A stretch of 64,000 bases of DNA from Tubulanus polymorphus (GCF_964204645.1 NC_134025.1:1803001-1867000); one strand, 5' to 3'. Shown: positions 1-18,825, numbered from the stretch's first letter. The notes: generated by a model not told the origin, from the sequence alone. Numbers and translations: made by a program.

Positions 1-111
1 TTTTTCTTGTGGGGTCTCAACAACTAAATCAGGGTGGCGTAGGCATGGTAACAATGTTCAAATCCAAGAAACTTGACAAAATGGAGGATTTTCTCTCTCA
101 TTCAACTGGAC

Positions 112-693
112 TTAACCCTTTCGCTGCGTACACGCTTGCACCGCCCCCTACGTAAGGTATTTTCCGAAAAATTCGATTTTTTTCAAATTGTTTTTAACCC
201 CGATTTTTCGCGTTTTTATCGAAGATTATGATGTTATTTAGTGAAAATCAGTAAAAAATCATACCAACAGCCTTTTCTGTAGGGGGGGGGGCGTGTTGGG
301 GGGGTCAGGATGGGTTAAAAATTTTTTTTTTTCAGTTTTTCACCCAAGTGCCTATCTCAGTCTTTGGTGATTGATGCTACGGTGTGGATGAAAGAAATTC
401 AATTGATATGGGATATCCTTTTCCGCTGGTAGAGGTACGTAAGTGGGGAGCCATCTCAATCCCGCGCAAATTACCATGTGCTCAACAGGCTGACAGCACC
501 AACTACTGACGCATTTTCGCCATCTGTTGTTTAGAAAGCTAACTATCTTGTCTTACATGCGTTTCCATACTGTTTGCTGTGTACGCGTTCGAGTTATAAA
601 TCAATAGGTGCATGACGTTTCTACAACGTCATACGCACAGCAAGTGTCACTCATATGACGTTTCCAAAACGTCACAAGTAGCGAAAGGGTTAA
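112..693. mobile_element. piggyBac-type MITE with TTAA target-site duplication
   Basis: A 574-bp body (116-689) is bounded by TTAA at 112-115 and 690-693. The ends are inverted: the left begins CCCTTTCGCTGCGT and the right ends AGTAGCGAAAGGG, sharing CCCTTTCGCT. A TTAA duplication next to termini starting CCC is the signature of the piggyBac superfamily. No transposase reading frame is present, so this is a non-autonomous copy. Just inside the right end lie two short palindromes, TGACGTT/AACGTCA (about 613-631) and TGACGTTT/AAACGTCA (about 657-675), each with a CRE-like core. The left half contains a G run near 283-303. It lies downstream of CDC5L. Confidence 0.75.
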
Positions 694-1636
694 GGAGTCT
701 TTTTGCCAATCCATCTAATTGGTACAGAACTGGAAATATATCGGATATTCAGTTGTTGTTCGCGATTTTTGGCATTCTGTTAAGACATAAATGAGGTATG
801 TACCCCAAAAAGTAAGCAAAATATCCCAGAAAAACAGGTCTCATCAATTAATAAATAGACATTAATAACTTAAGTAAAGAAAGTAGACACTACATTTTGC
901 GGATGTTTTTGATCAGTTCTCTGTGAACTGTGCATAGATTTCAACAAACCGAATGAAAATTGAAATGATTTATAAATTCTTTTGAAATACTTACACTATG
1001 ATTTATGGATATAAACGCTTAGAATTATGATCTAATTTTGTCGATATAGCCTCACTCTTTTCACTATCTAGGGCTCGCAATGGCTGCCGCGTATCAGTCA
1101 CTTGCCAGGGCGGGTTTCTATGTCCGCTCCGTAATCCGATTACAACTGTCAGCCGCGCTTGCCAGGGCAAGTGTTGCGGGAGCGATCTACGTTTTATGAA
1201 AAATATTACTATAACTCCTCATTCTGATTTATTGTTGTAAAGAATTGAACTTTTGCTTATGAGATTAGTTTTATGTATGTATATGTCTCATTATCTGCCT
1301 TCTGTATACCTGAACTTGGCAGTCGCTAATAATTCAAATACACTACAGTAATTCAAACTGTTGAAAAATTCAGAACGTAAATTTCAGAAAAATGGTTTAA
1401 TCCAGTCTGAACGATCCACAGGTTACCGATAACGAACCACAAATATCAACAATGAATATCGGAATAGTACGAATAAAATCAGTGTTTTATTTACAGATTC
1501 AACCATTCATTTTCCAAACATAGAGCGACGATAACTATAAGCAATGATTTAATCAGCTATTCAGTGTGATTAGATATATAAATTATCAATTTAAACATGA
1601 TGACAGATAGTTATAGATCATTGTAGGAAATAATAA
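694..1636 (-). other. CDC5L 3' UTR and downstream flank
   Basis: No gene is visible here. On the minus strand this follows the CDC5L stop. An AATAAA-type signal in minus orientation is at 1486-1491, which would give a 3' UTR of roughly 160-170 nt. A short GC-richer stretch at 1070-1195 holds two copies of CTTGCCAGGGC, but I see no further structure. Confidence 0.5.
1486..1491 (-). terminator. Likely CDC5L polyadenylation signal
   Basis: AATAAA on the minus strand, about 150 nt past the CDC5L stop codon at 1637. It is the nearest canonical signal downstream of the stop. Cleavage would fall about 15-30 nt further on (near 1460-1470). Confidence 0.5.
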
Positions 1637-8133
<6,497 letters not shown>

Positions 8134-8544
8134 TGTGTCGGGTTAAGTGAAATCTAATTTTTCAAAATAAAAAAAAAACTTTTGCGATCCCAAACGATAG
8201 CTGGAATCAACACTACGTGGCAGCACTGTAGTTCAACGGGTCGTCCCTAAAATCCGGTTATGGCTTCGTGTAAGACCAATCGTTCACCAATAATACGTCA
8301 TAAGTCGATATATATTTCTGATAGATGACGATTGTGATATATGGTTCATTGAGATATTTTCCAACCAGAATTTTGATGGTTCAGCCAAATTCGAATAGCT
8401 ATTCGTTTATTAGTTTCCTTAACTGGAAATGGGAATTCCATACGCACTGTCTATTGGCATTTACCAAATGCGGTTCCTGGTCCTAACTGATCGCAGAAAT
8501 TCAATATACAAACACTGAACACAAGAGGTTTCGTCATTTCAATA
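8134..8544. promoter_or_regulatory. CDC5L 5' flank / GDAP2 3' flank
   Basis: About 400 bp separate the CDC5L start from the GDAP2 polyadenylation signal, so the CDC5L promoter must lie here or inside the GDAP2 3' UTR. I see no TATA box at a convincing distance. GTGGCAGCACTGTA (about 8218-8231) recurs just upstream of the ENOPH1 start (about 25958-25971). This is inference from spacing. Confidence 0.4.
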
Positions 8545-8550
8545 TTTATT
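8545..8550 (-). terminator. Likely GDAP2 polyadenylation signal
   Basis: AATAAA on the minus strand, about 605 nt past the GDAP2 stop codon at 9156. The interval 8551-9155 has no other gene and is read as the 3' UTR. Confidence 0.5.
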
Positions 8551-9155
8551 AGACTTGTACAAAAATCACAATCGATATTCATTCCTACACAATGACACTG
8601 TCCCAGAACACAAGAAATGAATCAACCTACTACTGAAACTTGGGACAATAAAATTATATATCTTTTAAAAACCAAAAACAAATAAATTTCCATAAGAACC
8701 AGTAATTACTATTTTGGCAGAACAGAAGGAAATGAGATGAAACAAATGTTTTGATCAAAACAGGTGACTAGAAACAGATAGTTTATAATCTGGCATCGCA
8801 ACAGTCAAGATGCTCACTACGATTTATACCTGCATATTACAATTGAAATAAACATCATTTGTATTAATTACACCTGTAATACATTAGTAAATAAGAAGAA
8901 TCTCAAAGCGCATGCATGTTCTATACAAATAAACTTTCAAAAAAACCCGATCTTGAGCACAAATATTTTTCGACGGATGTGTGCAACAATGCGGACAAGG
9001 TTTCACAGAAAAACTATTTTCCATCGGTTTTAATCGATTCACAGAACATCATACGATCGATCGAACCGATTTCTTCAGTTATCGCACGGAGAATATTGAG
9101 CACTTATCACATACTGGGCACTAAAACATTGCTTGTTTTCTTACGCTGATCCACA

Positions 9156-12100
9156 TCATAGGTCATCGTGAAGATCAGCTTCAGTCGGCATATAATATCT
9201 TGTACCATTTATCTACACATAAAAACAATCATCATTTAAATCAATCTAAATGATTTTGAGGCGCTCACTCTATTTGGATACTTGTCCTTTTTAACAGTAT
9301 GTCCGGTATACAATCTACATTGTATACCGGTACTGAACATATGAATTGATTATTGATCAACAAGAGCACAATTCAATGAAAAGGACAAACTGTTAAAAAG
9401 GACAAGGATCCAAATAGAGTGAGCGCCTCATAGCCGAGGTGAGAGTTGAGTAAATTTGGAAATTTCATTGCCTTTTGATGCAATTTCCAGGCACATTTAA
9501 GGAGAATAGGCTCAACTCTTAAGCAGCAGACTGCTGCTCTATTAGTTACACGTGGTAAAATTGCTCCCCAAAATTGGCGTTTTTCAAAAGGCTACAGGAA
9601 AATTGCAATCGGAGCACATGCTTCGATCCGGCAGTCTATACTTACATTGAAATCATGATCCATCACAAATGGCGGAAGATCCAACTGATCTGGGTTGATT
9701 TTTGTATAAAGTTCCTCTACACCACGCACCGTGTGAACCTTGTTTTTGATATTCGGAGCGGTAAACGTTGTGAAAAACCACGTGAGAACCTATCAATAGT
9801 AAAAATATATCACCGCAGTCTAGAAATACAGAAATAATTCAGAGGAGAAATAGAATATTAATATGCGCTTACCTTGGACCACACAGAACAATGCAAGAGG
9901 TAAAATGCCTTCAAATTGCGCTTGTATCTAAAAATACATGTTGATTGTATTAAAAATATGTACTAAATGGTGTTAATCATCAGAAATAGGATTCAATATT
10001 ACAAGTAATACCTCTCATCGACGATCTGATAAACCTCTTTCAGGAAGCCGAGAGCTGGCTGATTATCTTTAGTAGTCAATGAATGAGCATACACAACTAC
10101 GTAACGCTCATTAACAATTTGATCCATTACGTGTATTAAATAGAGAAGAGCCTGAAAGAAAGATTGTTTCATTAAAGCCATTAATGAACATGTTTGACTG
10201 AAACTCTCATTAGATCAATCTTTATTTACCTTTTCTAGATTAACGTTATTATAGGGAAAGTGTTTAGCTATAAACACAATGACCGGGCATCCATTTTTAT
10301 CAACACCCGAATGATAGAAACACCTTAGACTAACTATTTCTGACAGATCTTCCTGGCGAGCTCTCCTTACTAATCTTCCATATCTAAAATATCATATTTG
10401 CATACTTCAGTAAACTTGGCCTTATTTTAGTGTTGGGACCGGATAGCCAGATATGGATGTGGGTAGTTTTTTCAAATAAGCCTACGGTATGTGAAATTCA
10501 AAGACTATTAATCGGTTTGGGATACATAAGAAATCCAACAATGATTTCAGCAAACGATGTTAACTTCTTGAGTAAACGATTACATATTTAGAGCTATGTT
10601 TCAGCTATAGACTTATAGCCAGAATCAATATTTTATAAATACCTGCGAACATCAGCGATGTGTTCAGCTTCTATTGTTGTTTTTCCGTGTATCCTCTGTC
10701 GCCTTTCACTATCGTGATCACCTTCCATTTTAGCGAATGAATGTTCTCCAACTGATACTGACATATTCAATAATTCGTGAATCGCGACTTCATCCTGTGG
10801 TTCGTCTAACTCTGATTTAGGACTGTCTCTTGTATCACCATTTTCTGTAATATTTACAAAAATCGATGAAATTTTCTCAATGATTTCATCTACCGGTAGA
10901 TAATTCAGTAATTTTAAACTTGCTTGAGATGAGCGGATTATCAGCAATTCTAATCTGTCTTTCCGGAATCACAGGCTCGCCGATATCATTGCCGATTGAT
11001 TTTGGCAAAACTGCCGCCGCAAATTGTTCCTCCCTTTCATTTCGAGGGAAATACAGCGGTAAAAGTTTCCGATAGTCAGCCTTAAATTAGGATTAAACAA
11101 ACAAATAATTTCTATAACCTAGGAAGTTTTCATTTAGATGTATTAGAGACGGTGTTAATAATAGAAGATTTTGTTTATAATGTTAATATCATACCTCTTC
11201 TAATTCTGTACAAATAAACACAACTTTCTCCACAATATCTCTATTTCTTTCCAGGAATCTCCTCACAGTTCCTGTCAGAAAAAATACATAATGAAATATA
11301 CAATAATAATAATAATAATAATATATTTTCTAATAATAATATATTTTCTTATATAGCGCAGATCTAAGAAATAATCGCTGCGCTTCACAATGTAAAACAC
11401 AATACAAAATACACAGAAAATTGTTAAAATTACATAAGTTGGGTATACATGCATAATAAAACAATACATAGTAGGTTTTAAGAGTAGGTTTGGCTAAAAA
11501 GGTATGTCTTAAGATTACGTTTAAAAATGTCAACAGATGCACTTTCTTTCAAAGATATTGGAAGTTTGTTCCAGAGGATTGGACTAATACATTTAAAAGT
11601 TCATTTGAAAGATACAGCGAGAATTAATATATTCATTGAAAGAATGAAGGCTTACGTAAGGCTATGTGAGTTCCATCTTGAGGGGGATAATTCCTCCTTA
11701 ATGAATGTATACACGAGATACCAATAGTTCTTATTTCATGTTCTCTACAATAACAGAACAACATCAGTTATTTGTATCTGCTATCAATTTGTAATAAAAA
11801 AAAAAGTTCATGCGAATTACGTATAGCGATGATGATTCAAGATCGTGATTTAACAAGAGAAAGTACAAGTGACCTACTTGACGAGTTGCATGACGTTTCT
11901 ATAGCAGTTAAACAGAGCGCTCTCAGCAGCCGTGCAGTATTTAGTGTTATAACGAGGACCAACTGTATGTATTACATAACGCGAAATCAAATTATATCCT
12001 TTCGTTAATTTGGCTTCACCGGTTTTACAAACTGAAAAATAAAAATTGAAATTAACCTTCGCAAAGATTGGAGAAAATTGATGAGAAAACGAATGAAGTT

Positions 12101-12722
12101 TTCAATACCTCTGATATCTCGTTTTATTTCAGTGATCAGTTCAGGACCAGCTTTGATAAATATTTTCTCTGATATCGGATTACGATCGGTTAATGATTCA
12201 TTTGTAGGATTCACTAACGCGATAACGTTCAGCCTCGTTTGATCCCCGGTCCTAAAAATAAAATAATCATGTAAAACATCCAGTAAAACATCCAGTATCA
12301 GCTCATGTTTTGGTCACCCATCCCCAAGACCATTGAAGGCAGTGTTTGCTTAGGCCCCATCTTCACAAAAAATAACTATCATTTTCTAGTCCTCAAAATC
12401 AATTTAGCCTATGATAATCTGAAATTAAATTGATTCAAGAGTTTAATCTTTTCACGGAACGAGACCCAATTATAAAAACGTTTTAACTCTGAAATCCAAT
12501 CAATTTCTTCATGCCCCATACATACCACAGGCAAACAGTTTTATTTAACTGGTTATCACATGTAAATGGTGACTGAGTCCAATATCTATTTTCAGGTATG
12601 TGGATATATTCTGGTATTTCAGTTTCAGCCCATGTTTGTAGACCATTGATATCGATCACCTCTGATGGAGCGCCAAGTGGCTCTGGAGGTACGTCTACAA
12701 CGCCGCTGTTCAATGGATCCAT
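9156..12722 (-). CDS. GDAP2: Ganglioside-induced differentiation-associated protein 2 (macro + CRAL-TRIO)
   Basis: Twelve exons join in phase: 12526-12722, 12109-12251, 11878-12031, 11656-11744, 11195-11271, 10924-11080, 10643-10844, 10230-10383, 10012-10151, 9873-9927, 9646-9789, 9156-9212. They encode 522 aa (human 497). An N-terminal macro domain (about residues 55-230) shows ALVNPTNESLTDRNPISEKI and the IHTVGPRYN strand. GDAP2 macro domains are reported not to bind ADP-ribose efficiently. A linker with the conserved HSFAKMEGDHD precedes a C-terminal CRAL-TRIO/Sec14-like domain with YHSGVDKNGCPVIVF, LLYLIHVMDQ and WFFTTFTAPNIKNKV. The likely role is lysosomal/membrane-associated stress response, known only for vertebrate and fly orthologues. 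The exon 6-7 junction requires a GC-AG intron. Intron 11 holds a MITE. CDC5L lies next on the same strand. Confidence 0.95.
9257..9430. mobile_element. Compact MITE with 48-bp inverted ends and a palindromic core (GDAP2 intron 11)
   Basis: A 174-bp element. The left end (9257-9304) and right end (9383-9430) are inverted copies over 48 bp with two mismatches; the outermost bases are TGAGGCGCTCACTC. Just inside the left end is a second perfect hairpin, CCGGTATACAAT/ATTGTATACCGG (about 9304-9331). No reading frame. I cannot assign a superfamily because no clear target duplication is visible. Confidence 0.8.
10845..10923 (-). other. 79-nt GC-AG intron in GDAP2
   Basis: Between exons 6 and 7 the only join that keeps the frame uses the donor CAA|GCAAGT and the acceptor ATTACAG. 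Reading through meets a TGA. The nearest GT (two bases further) gives the wrong phase. GCAAGT is the usual form of a GC donor. The joined protein continues into the conserved HSFAKMEGD segment. Confidence 0.75.
11298..11350. repeat. AT-rich (AAT)n microsatellite in GDAP2 intron 4
   Basis: A run of AAT triplets with ATATTTTCT repeats, in the intron between 11272 and 11655. The rest of that intron is AT-rich without visible structure. Confidence 0.7.
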
Positions 12723-15700
12723 TATTCACTAGATTTTACAAACTGAAACCAGGACAGATAAAAAGTCAAAGACAACAGTGAACAGTCAACAGGTTGGTTT
12801 TGTTTTCAGTTTTGCTGACTGACACTGACAGTGAGTGATTGTTGTTGTTGTTTTTGTGACAATCCGGCAGTTCTCTCGTCCTCTCTCAGTCTCTGTCACG
12901 TGAGGACGTATCAGCAGTGGTGACAGTGACAACTTCATCAATTGACAACTTATCAAACAGCTTTTTGGATGAGATGAATACAAAACAATTACCTGATTAC
13001 AACAATTAGAACACCAATCGTTCCTTACTTATCTCAATCCGACATATTTTCATCATGTGACCGGTTTGATTGAATTGGCTTTCATGAAAACTATGGAAGC
13101 CCTGAGACGACATTGCCAGTTGCTAGTTGCCAGTTGCCAAATGCTTCATGTTTGCTAGCTTTGCTTGTTTGCTTGCTTGAGTTGTCTTCGAAAAGAAAGC
13201 AGGCTCAAATAAGTTTTTTCCCTTACCAATCTTATCCTTAAACAAGCATTTACATGTTAACGCCATTAAAATACTTTGGAAAAAACAGATACTTTTTAAG
13301 ACTGAAAACAAGAAACGAAATTCTTAATATGGACTTTCCTAGATTTAGATGATGATGTACCTTTTAATCCAGTCAAAATTAAAGAAAGACATTTGGGTGT
13401 TTCAAATAATGAGTGATAAGGGTTCAGCTGGGTACAGGCGCGTATTCAACCCGGCAGTGGATGCAGGACGTACGTCCATGATAGTCTGTACCTAATCATA
13501 GTACCTAGCGTCGTTCCACAAACAAAAAACAGTTGTAGGGAACCAGTAATTAGGACAGGTATTCAGACTCTAACGTACATGATAAACTCTGCTGGGTTAA
13601 CCAGGATACATACAAGAGAGGCAGCTAGAGATACAAAAACAAAGAAACTCCATCGACAATCTCCTTGCCTTAGAGGCCGCTGAGGAAACCACCAATTAAG
13701 CATTTAACATGCTAAGAATGCCTGGGTAGACAAATTCGATCGAACTGCATGCAAACCCAGATGGAATTTGGTCAACCTTCCGAACAATGACCAAACAACA
13801 TCCTAAGACGAAAGACCGCAGTCATCAAAAATCTTAATAATTAACAACCATAGGGCCCATAACATAGGGCTGACCGTACCTATAATAGTACGGGACTTTA
13901 GTTTGTGTTACGAGCGTGCGTGAATAGATTCAGTTGAACTGGCGTATAGTAAATTCCATGAGATAATACCCACCCACGATCATTCGACTGTGACCATGTG
14001 AATCTGAAAACACAATCGCGTCAATGTATTACGACATAGGCTACTGAATGAAACATAATGTGATTCATACCTTCCACAGCCAAATCTCCAATAGTTTACC
14101 ACCTAAATTGCAAACCAACCTCCTTGCAGAATGATCTTTCAGGATCGGTTTTGGTTTATTAATGAGAAATATTGTAACAGGCATACTTTCAATATTATGG
14201 AAACTAATGTTCAAAACATGTTTTTTTTAATCAGATGTATTTGCCTTTATCCATCGCTTCCTCGACGGATTTCTTCTCAAGATTCTGATAAAATGGCCAC
14301 CCTGTCCTTGATGTAGACTTAAGGTGCTCATTTTTATGGGACTGTTTGAGTTGGATGACTCCTGACGGTGAACAATCTACGCGCAGTGTCATTTGAACTT
14401 CTAGATATTCCCTGAGATGTTATACTCTCTCATTCGACCCGTAACCCTAAAATCTAGCAATTGAGATTTGGATATATTTGCCTAAATCTGTCCTCGTGGT
14501 GGCTTCAAGCCCCTTATCAGGCATCGGTTTTATTGGTTGTTGAATTTGAGCAGCCATAATTAAGTTAATTTGATATCCTGAACTATCGATATTTTCCTTT
14601 TCGATTTTGTTTACGTTGCTAATTCTTCTTTTCTCGTCAAGGCTTTTGTAGGTGGATAATTTAAGCCTACATGGGTAGGCCTAGTTAGTTGCTTATCTTT
14701 GGTGGTAAGCTTTTTTATAGTCGGATGGGCTTATGTGGTTTGTGAAAATATCCGACCGTGAAACTAAACCACAGTCAGGTTACTGACTGGTAGGCCTACC
14801 TTTCCTGCTTGCCTTACTTTTTTTTTACTTTTTCATTACCGGTGACGTAAAATTAACAGGCCCTGAGAGGATAACCTAATTTTTTCAAACATTTATTACC
14901 CAAGGAGTGTATCACTGCCATCTTTCAGTGGGCCAACGAGTTGTTGTTTGTGAAATCTGGATTCGAACATAATTTGTATTTTGAAGTTTTGAACTATCAA
15001 CTTTGACGTGGAGAAAGTTTTAAAAAATAGAACAATCTACTGTTCGGATAATTATCATTTAATTATCTAGCTCTACCGCTGAAAATGGATCCAATATGAT
15101 TTATAGTATTAGGATACCGGTACAAGACACGAACGACGTAAATTAAGCAAGATAAGTAAACTGTAGGCCTTATGAACAAATACGGGTAGAGTACATCGAT
15201 TAGTTTATGTATTCGCCACAGTATTTAGGGGCAGCACTAGACGATTGAGATTTGACAGAGCTGTGGCATGCGAGCAGGAAATTCATCCGCGATCCTTTTA
15301 TCTGACACTCACAATTAGATATTAGTCAATAACCCTAGGTCGTAAATCTAATTTGTATCTAAAATAAACATTAAAACATCAATCAAAACGGGTTTTCAAC
15401 TGACGTGGACTGAAAATCAATATCGTTCAATAAAATATCTACATTTATGTTTGCATTTGATACTGTAGACTGCGGAATTTCTCCACAATCGTTCAATCGA
15501 GTACTAGTCTTTGACACGATCAGATGGCGTTCTCTCGAGCTCTTCAGCTTTTGCTGTGTTTCCTGGCGATCTTGTGGCGCGGTGTTTTTCGGAGTGGTGG
15601 CGTGGCGCCGGTGGCGGTGGCGGTGGATGGAGTTATGTGTGCGGTGGATGGAGTTGTGTGCGCGGTGGATGGAGTTGTGTGCGCGGTGTGTGCAAGAGGA

Positions 15701-15827
15701 GTGAATGGAGTTTATATGTGTCGTATGAATGTGTGGTATATTTTATATCTTATTTTTTTCATTATTTTTATTATATTTGTTTTTTCATTTTTTTTTCTTT
15801 CATTTCATTCGCCCCCGCCCTCTCAAT
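12723..15827. other. GDAP2 upstream region, no gene seen
   Basis: Immediately upstream of the GDAP2 start is a G/T-rich stretch (12830-12910), presumably promoter or 5' UTR. The remainder has only short open frames without family resemblance. Around 14640-14800 TAGGCCTAC-type sequence occurs in both orientations. At 15600-15700 there is a GTGGATGGAGTTGTGTGCGC triplet repeat that creates artificial Val-Cys-rich frames. I see no supported gene. Confidence 0.5.
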
Positions 15828-16452
15828 CTCAGGGTTTCAACTGGCAGCGGCGGAGTCTGAGTTCACTAATGTGGCCTCTTACCAGCTAGTGCTGGAGTGC
15901 TGGTGATGCGGATGTTACTACGGGGGACCTACAATCAGAATAAGATGGGGGCGGTAGCAATCTTCGACTGAGGGGGCTGTTGGATCTTTAGGTCCCCAGT
16001 TTGGTCCATTCTAGTCTGAATCTGCTGGTTCATTGCCTAAGGCTACCCATTGGCATCTTGCTGATGGGCTCCCCGTTCACCCAGTTTTTCCTCTTGTCAT
16101 CTGGGTGTCGGTTGTCTTAGGTGGTGTGCTCAATTCTCAATTGGGTCCCCAGTTTGGTCCATTCTAGTCTGAATCGGCTGGTTTCTTCGCCTGAGGCTAC
16201 CCATTGGCATCTGGCCGATTGGGCTCCCCGTTCACCCAGTTTTTCTCTCTCATCTGGGTGCCGGTTGTCTTTGGTGTTGATGCTTGAAGATCGGATATCC
16301 CCCGAAGCCGAAGTTGTTCGTCGCTTCCCGTCTTACTCTGATTGCGGGTCCTCCGTAGTAACACCTGTGTCATCAGCACCCCGCCACTAGCTGGGACGAG
16401 GCCACGTTGGAGAACTCCGACTCTGCCGCTGCCAGTTGGAACCCTGAGAACT
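15828..16452. mobile_element. Large inverted-repeat element with an internal tandem duplication
   Basis: The arms 15828-15984 and 16286-16452 are inverted copies of each other (diverged). Matching blocks are CTCTGCCGCTGCCAGTTG on the right against CAACTGGCAGCGGCGGAG on the left, and TACTCTGATTGCGGGTCC against GGACCTACAATCAGAATA. The loop is two direct copies of about 150 bp (about 15985-16135 and 16136-16285) sharing TCCCCAGTTTGGTCCATTCT and GCTCCCCGTTCACCCAGTTT. RNA crossing it would fold into a long hairpin. It could be a fold-back transposon or a decayed composite element. Its base composition is markedly more GC-rich than its surroundings. No recognisable protein is encoded. Confidence 0.65.
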
Positions 16453-18825
16453 GGACTTTGCTGTTATCAGCCAGAAGTTCTGTGCTGACTTCTTTCTCTC
16501 AGGTTAGATCAAATATGATGTAAAGCCGTTAAAACTATGTATTACCAGCGTCTATATGGTTGTACTTCGATTTAAGCCGTGAAACTGTGTAAATTTTATT
16601 TTTCATCCAAGGTTTTTTTCCCCTTCCATCAAAATCTTTCCCAATTTTTCTTGTCGCAGCGGATAAAAACGTCTATTTTGTATTCGTGAACTCTGTAATC
16701 TCGAGCATCTTTTGTGTACTTCAAATACATCGTAAACTCTGTATCTTTGATTTCTGATTCAGATCCCTCATCCTGGCCTTTCATCTTTTTCATCATCCAC
16801 TATCAAAGTTAGATATAGTTGCAAATTCTGTCTTGTTAATTAATAATTATGTACTATTTAATTTCAGCTCATTTTAAGCAAACTTTGGGCAATAGTGGTA
16901 TATCAGGGGTTGATTTTTACTAATTCCAAAATACAGGTGTTTGATTCTCAGAAAAAAGCCTGGCATTAGGAGGGGCTACTGGTTATTTGGTGGTCATTTC
17001 TTACTAGCCTTAAGGCAAAAAAATACAGACATTCTGTTCTAAAAAAAACACTTATCGTGTGGGGAAGAGGTACATGGTTTGGCTGTATATGTACCTAACC
17101 CAGACACGAACGGAGCTGGCATAAATTTGTGACACAATAATAGTTAATACTACTGATGATAGGGGTGGTTATGGGATAATTAAAGCTTTCTCAAACCACA
17201 GTGGTCAGGCTCTGTCTGACAAACATTTTGACTTAATATATAATATGCTCTCTTCATCTTGTCATTTCGCTAACCAGAAGTCGAACTCCGATGGTGGGAA
17301 GTCTGGTGATACCAACATCCGTAATCCGACTCTGGGATTCAGTCCGATGGCACCATTGGACGTTCCAACAACATCATTACCTAGTCAACACGCGGGACAA
17401 ACAACTTAGAGGATGAATGAGGATATAACTAAGGTTAATTACTCATTAAGGTATTACTTAGATATCTACAATTAAGGTAAATTCAATGATGTGAAATTAT
17501 TTTGAATTCAAGTACATTGACATTTAAAATGTAGCTGATACATGTGTATCTGAGCACATTACTTATTTATCTGTATCTAAGTGAACCTATTGTGTCTTCA
17601 TACAGCTGTATTAGTTTTGATACATATTGCCAAAATCATTTAATGCAGATTTACTTCCGATCGAAGGGAGATAAAACAAATCTGTACGTGCACAAATACA
17701 TTCCTGAATTTGGGAGGGGAAATATTTCAATTTCACTGTGTATGTCAGATTGAGAGCCTTATTCTGACAGGATATCCTGAACTTAGGTCTTATTCCTCTT
17801 GCTAATAGCTCTCTTTTACTAACCCCTCTCCTTCAAACTATATTCCAGCATCATGTCTTGCACCGCACCAGGGAGGTCCGGTCATAACAAGGTCTTTTGA
17901 TCCTTATACACAGTGTACTGTAAAAGGGAAATAAAGATTATATTGCAATTCGGGTAAGGGAATTTCTAATTTACCACTAAAAATGTGATTTTATCTTAAG
18001 TTCTGATGAATTCAAATAGTGATGAATTCACCACATCTGAAATTCTACTCGTGTAGGTTTTCAGGCTCCATATAAATATTGTTCGACTGACAATTAATTG
18101 TGGCTAGTATGATTACTAATTAATGGATCGCTTAGATATCAGAAAATTAGTTAGAATTAATTCAATATAACGAATTTAAGTTTATTAAAAATAGCGCAGT
18201 GGATGAGACGACTGTATCGTGCAATGTTGTCTGCGTCTAACTGGGCCACATGTGTGTGGGATCTGTTGAATCAGTTAGATTTTGGGGAATTCTGGGTTCG
18301 TTATTAAGCTAGTTATACATCATAATCATAAGATCATTGTATATATTTTACCAGCAATATTTAAAATTACTGAAATGGATTAGAATACCATTCACTGGGC
18401 ACAGATGTCTGTGGGAAGAATACATATCTCTTAAAAGTTTATTAAGTGGCGATGAAGTTAATTTAATAATACGAACATTGTAAAGCTGGGAATCGAAATG
18501 TATATAGGGGCAATTTTACCAGCAGGTTTGAACTATATGATACTATTAATCAACTAGTCATAAAATGTACAAAATGATCTTCAACCTTGTAATATAGATA
18601 TTCTAAATCTCGATGTATTAAAATAGGCAGTACCCAATCAGACGCTTGCCGGTTCAGACTGGTTGGAAGATTAATTGAATGCACCGGAACCGAATTTCGC
18701 GTTATGTGCTTGTATTTCAAGAAAAGAAAATTTATGTAAAATGGACCGCCGATCACACAACTATATCTGTACTTCGATTTCCGATTTTGAAAAAACTTTA
18801 CACGGAGAAAGCAAAAGTAAAAAAG
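16453..18825. other. Gene-poor interval
   Basis: AT-rich sequence with no family-recognisable frame. An isolated exon-like segment is listed separately at 17279-17410. Near 16503 there is a donor-like CTCAG|GTTAGA. I see no promoter or RNA gene I can support. Confidence 0.4.
17279..17410 (+). other. Possible orphan terminal exon
   Basis: After the acceptor-like TTTCGCTAACCAG comes a frame open to a stop at 17410 that reads KSNSDGGKSGDTNIRNPTLG and then FSPMAPLDVPTTSLPSQHAG, ending in QTT. Its Ser/Pro/Thr-rich composition and more balanced base content differ from the flanks. I do not recognise it. It could be the last exon of an unannotated plus-strand transcript or a chance frame; a matching upstream exon was not found. 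Confidence 0.25.

Noticed and set aside
15447-15906. Three overlapping plus-strand open frames with Val-Cys repeats
   Set aside because: They arise from a GTGGATGGAGTTGTGTGCGC tandem repeat followed by a T-rich run and part of an inverted-repeat arm. All three frames are open, as expected for a simple repeat, and none resembles a protein family.
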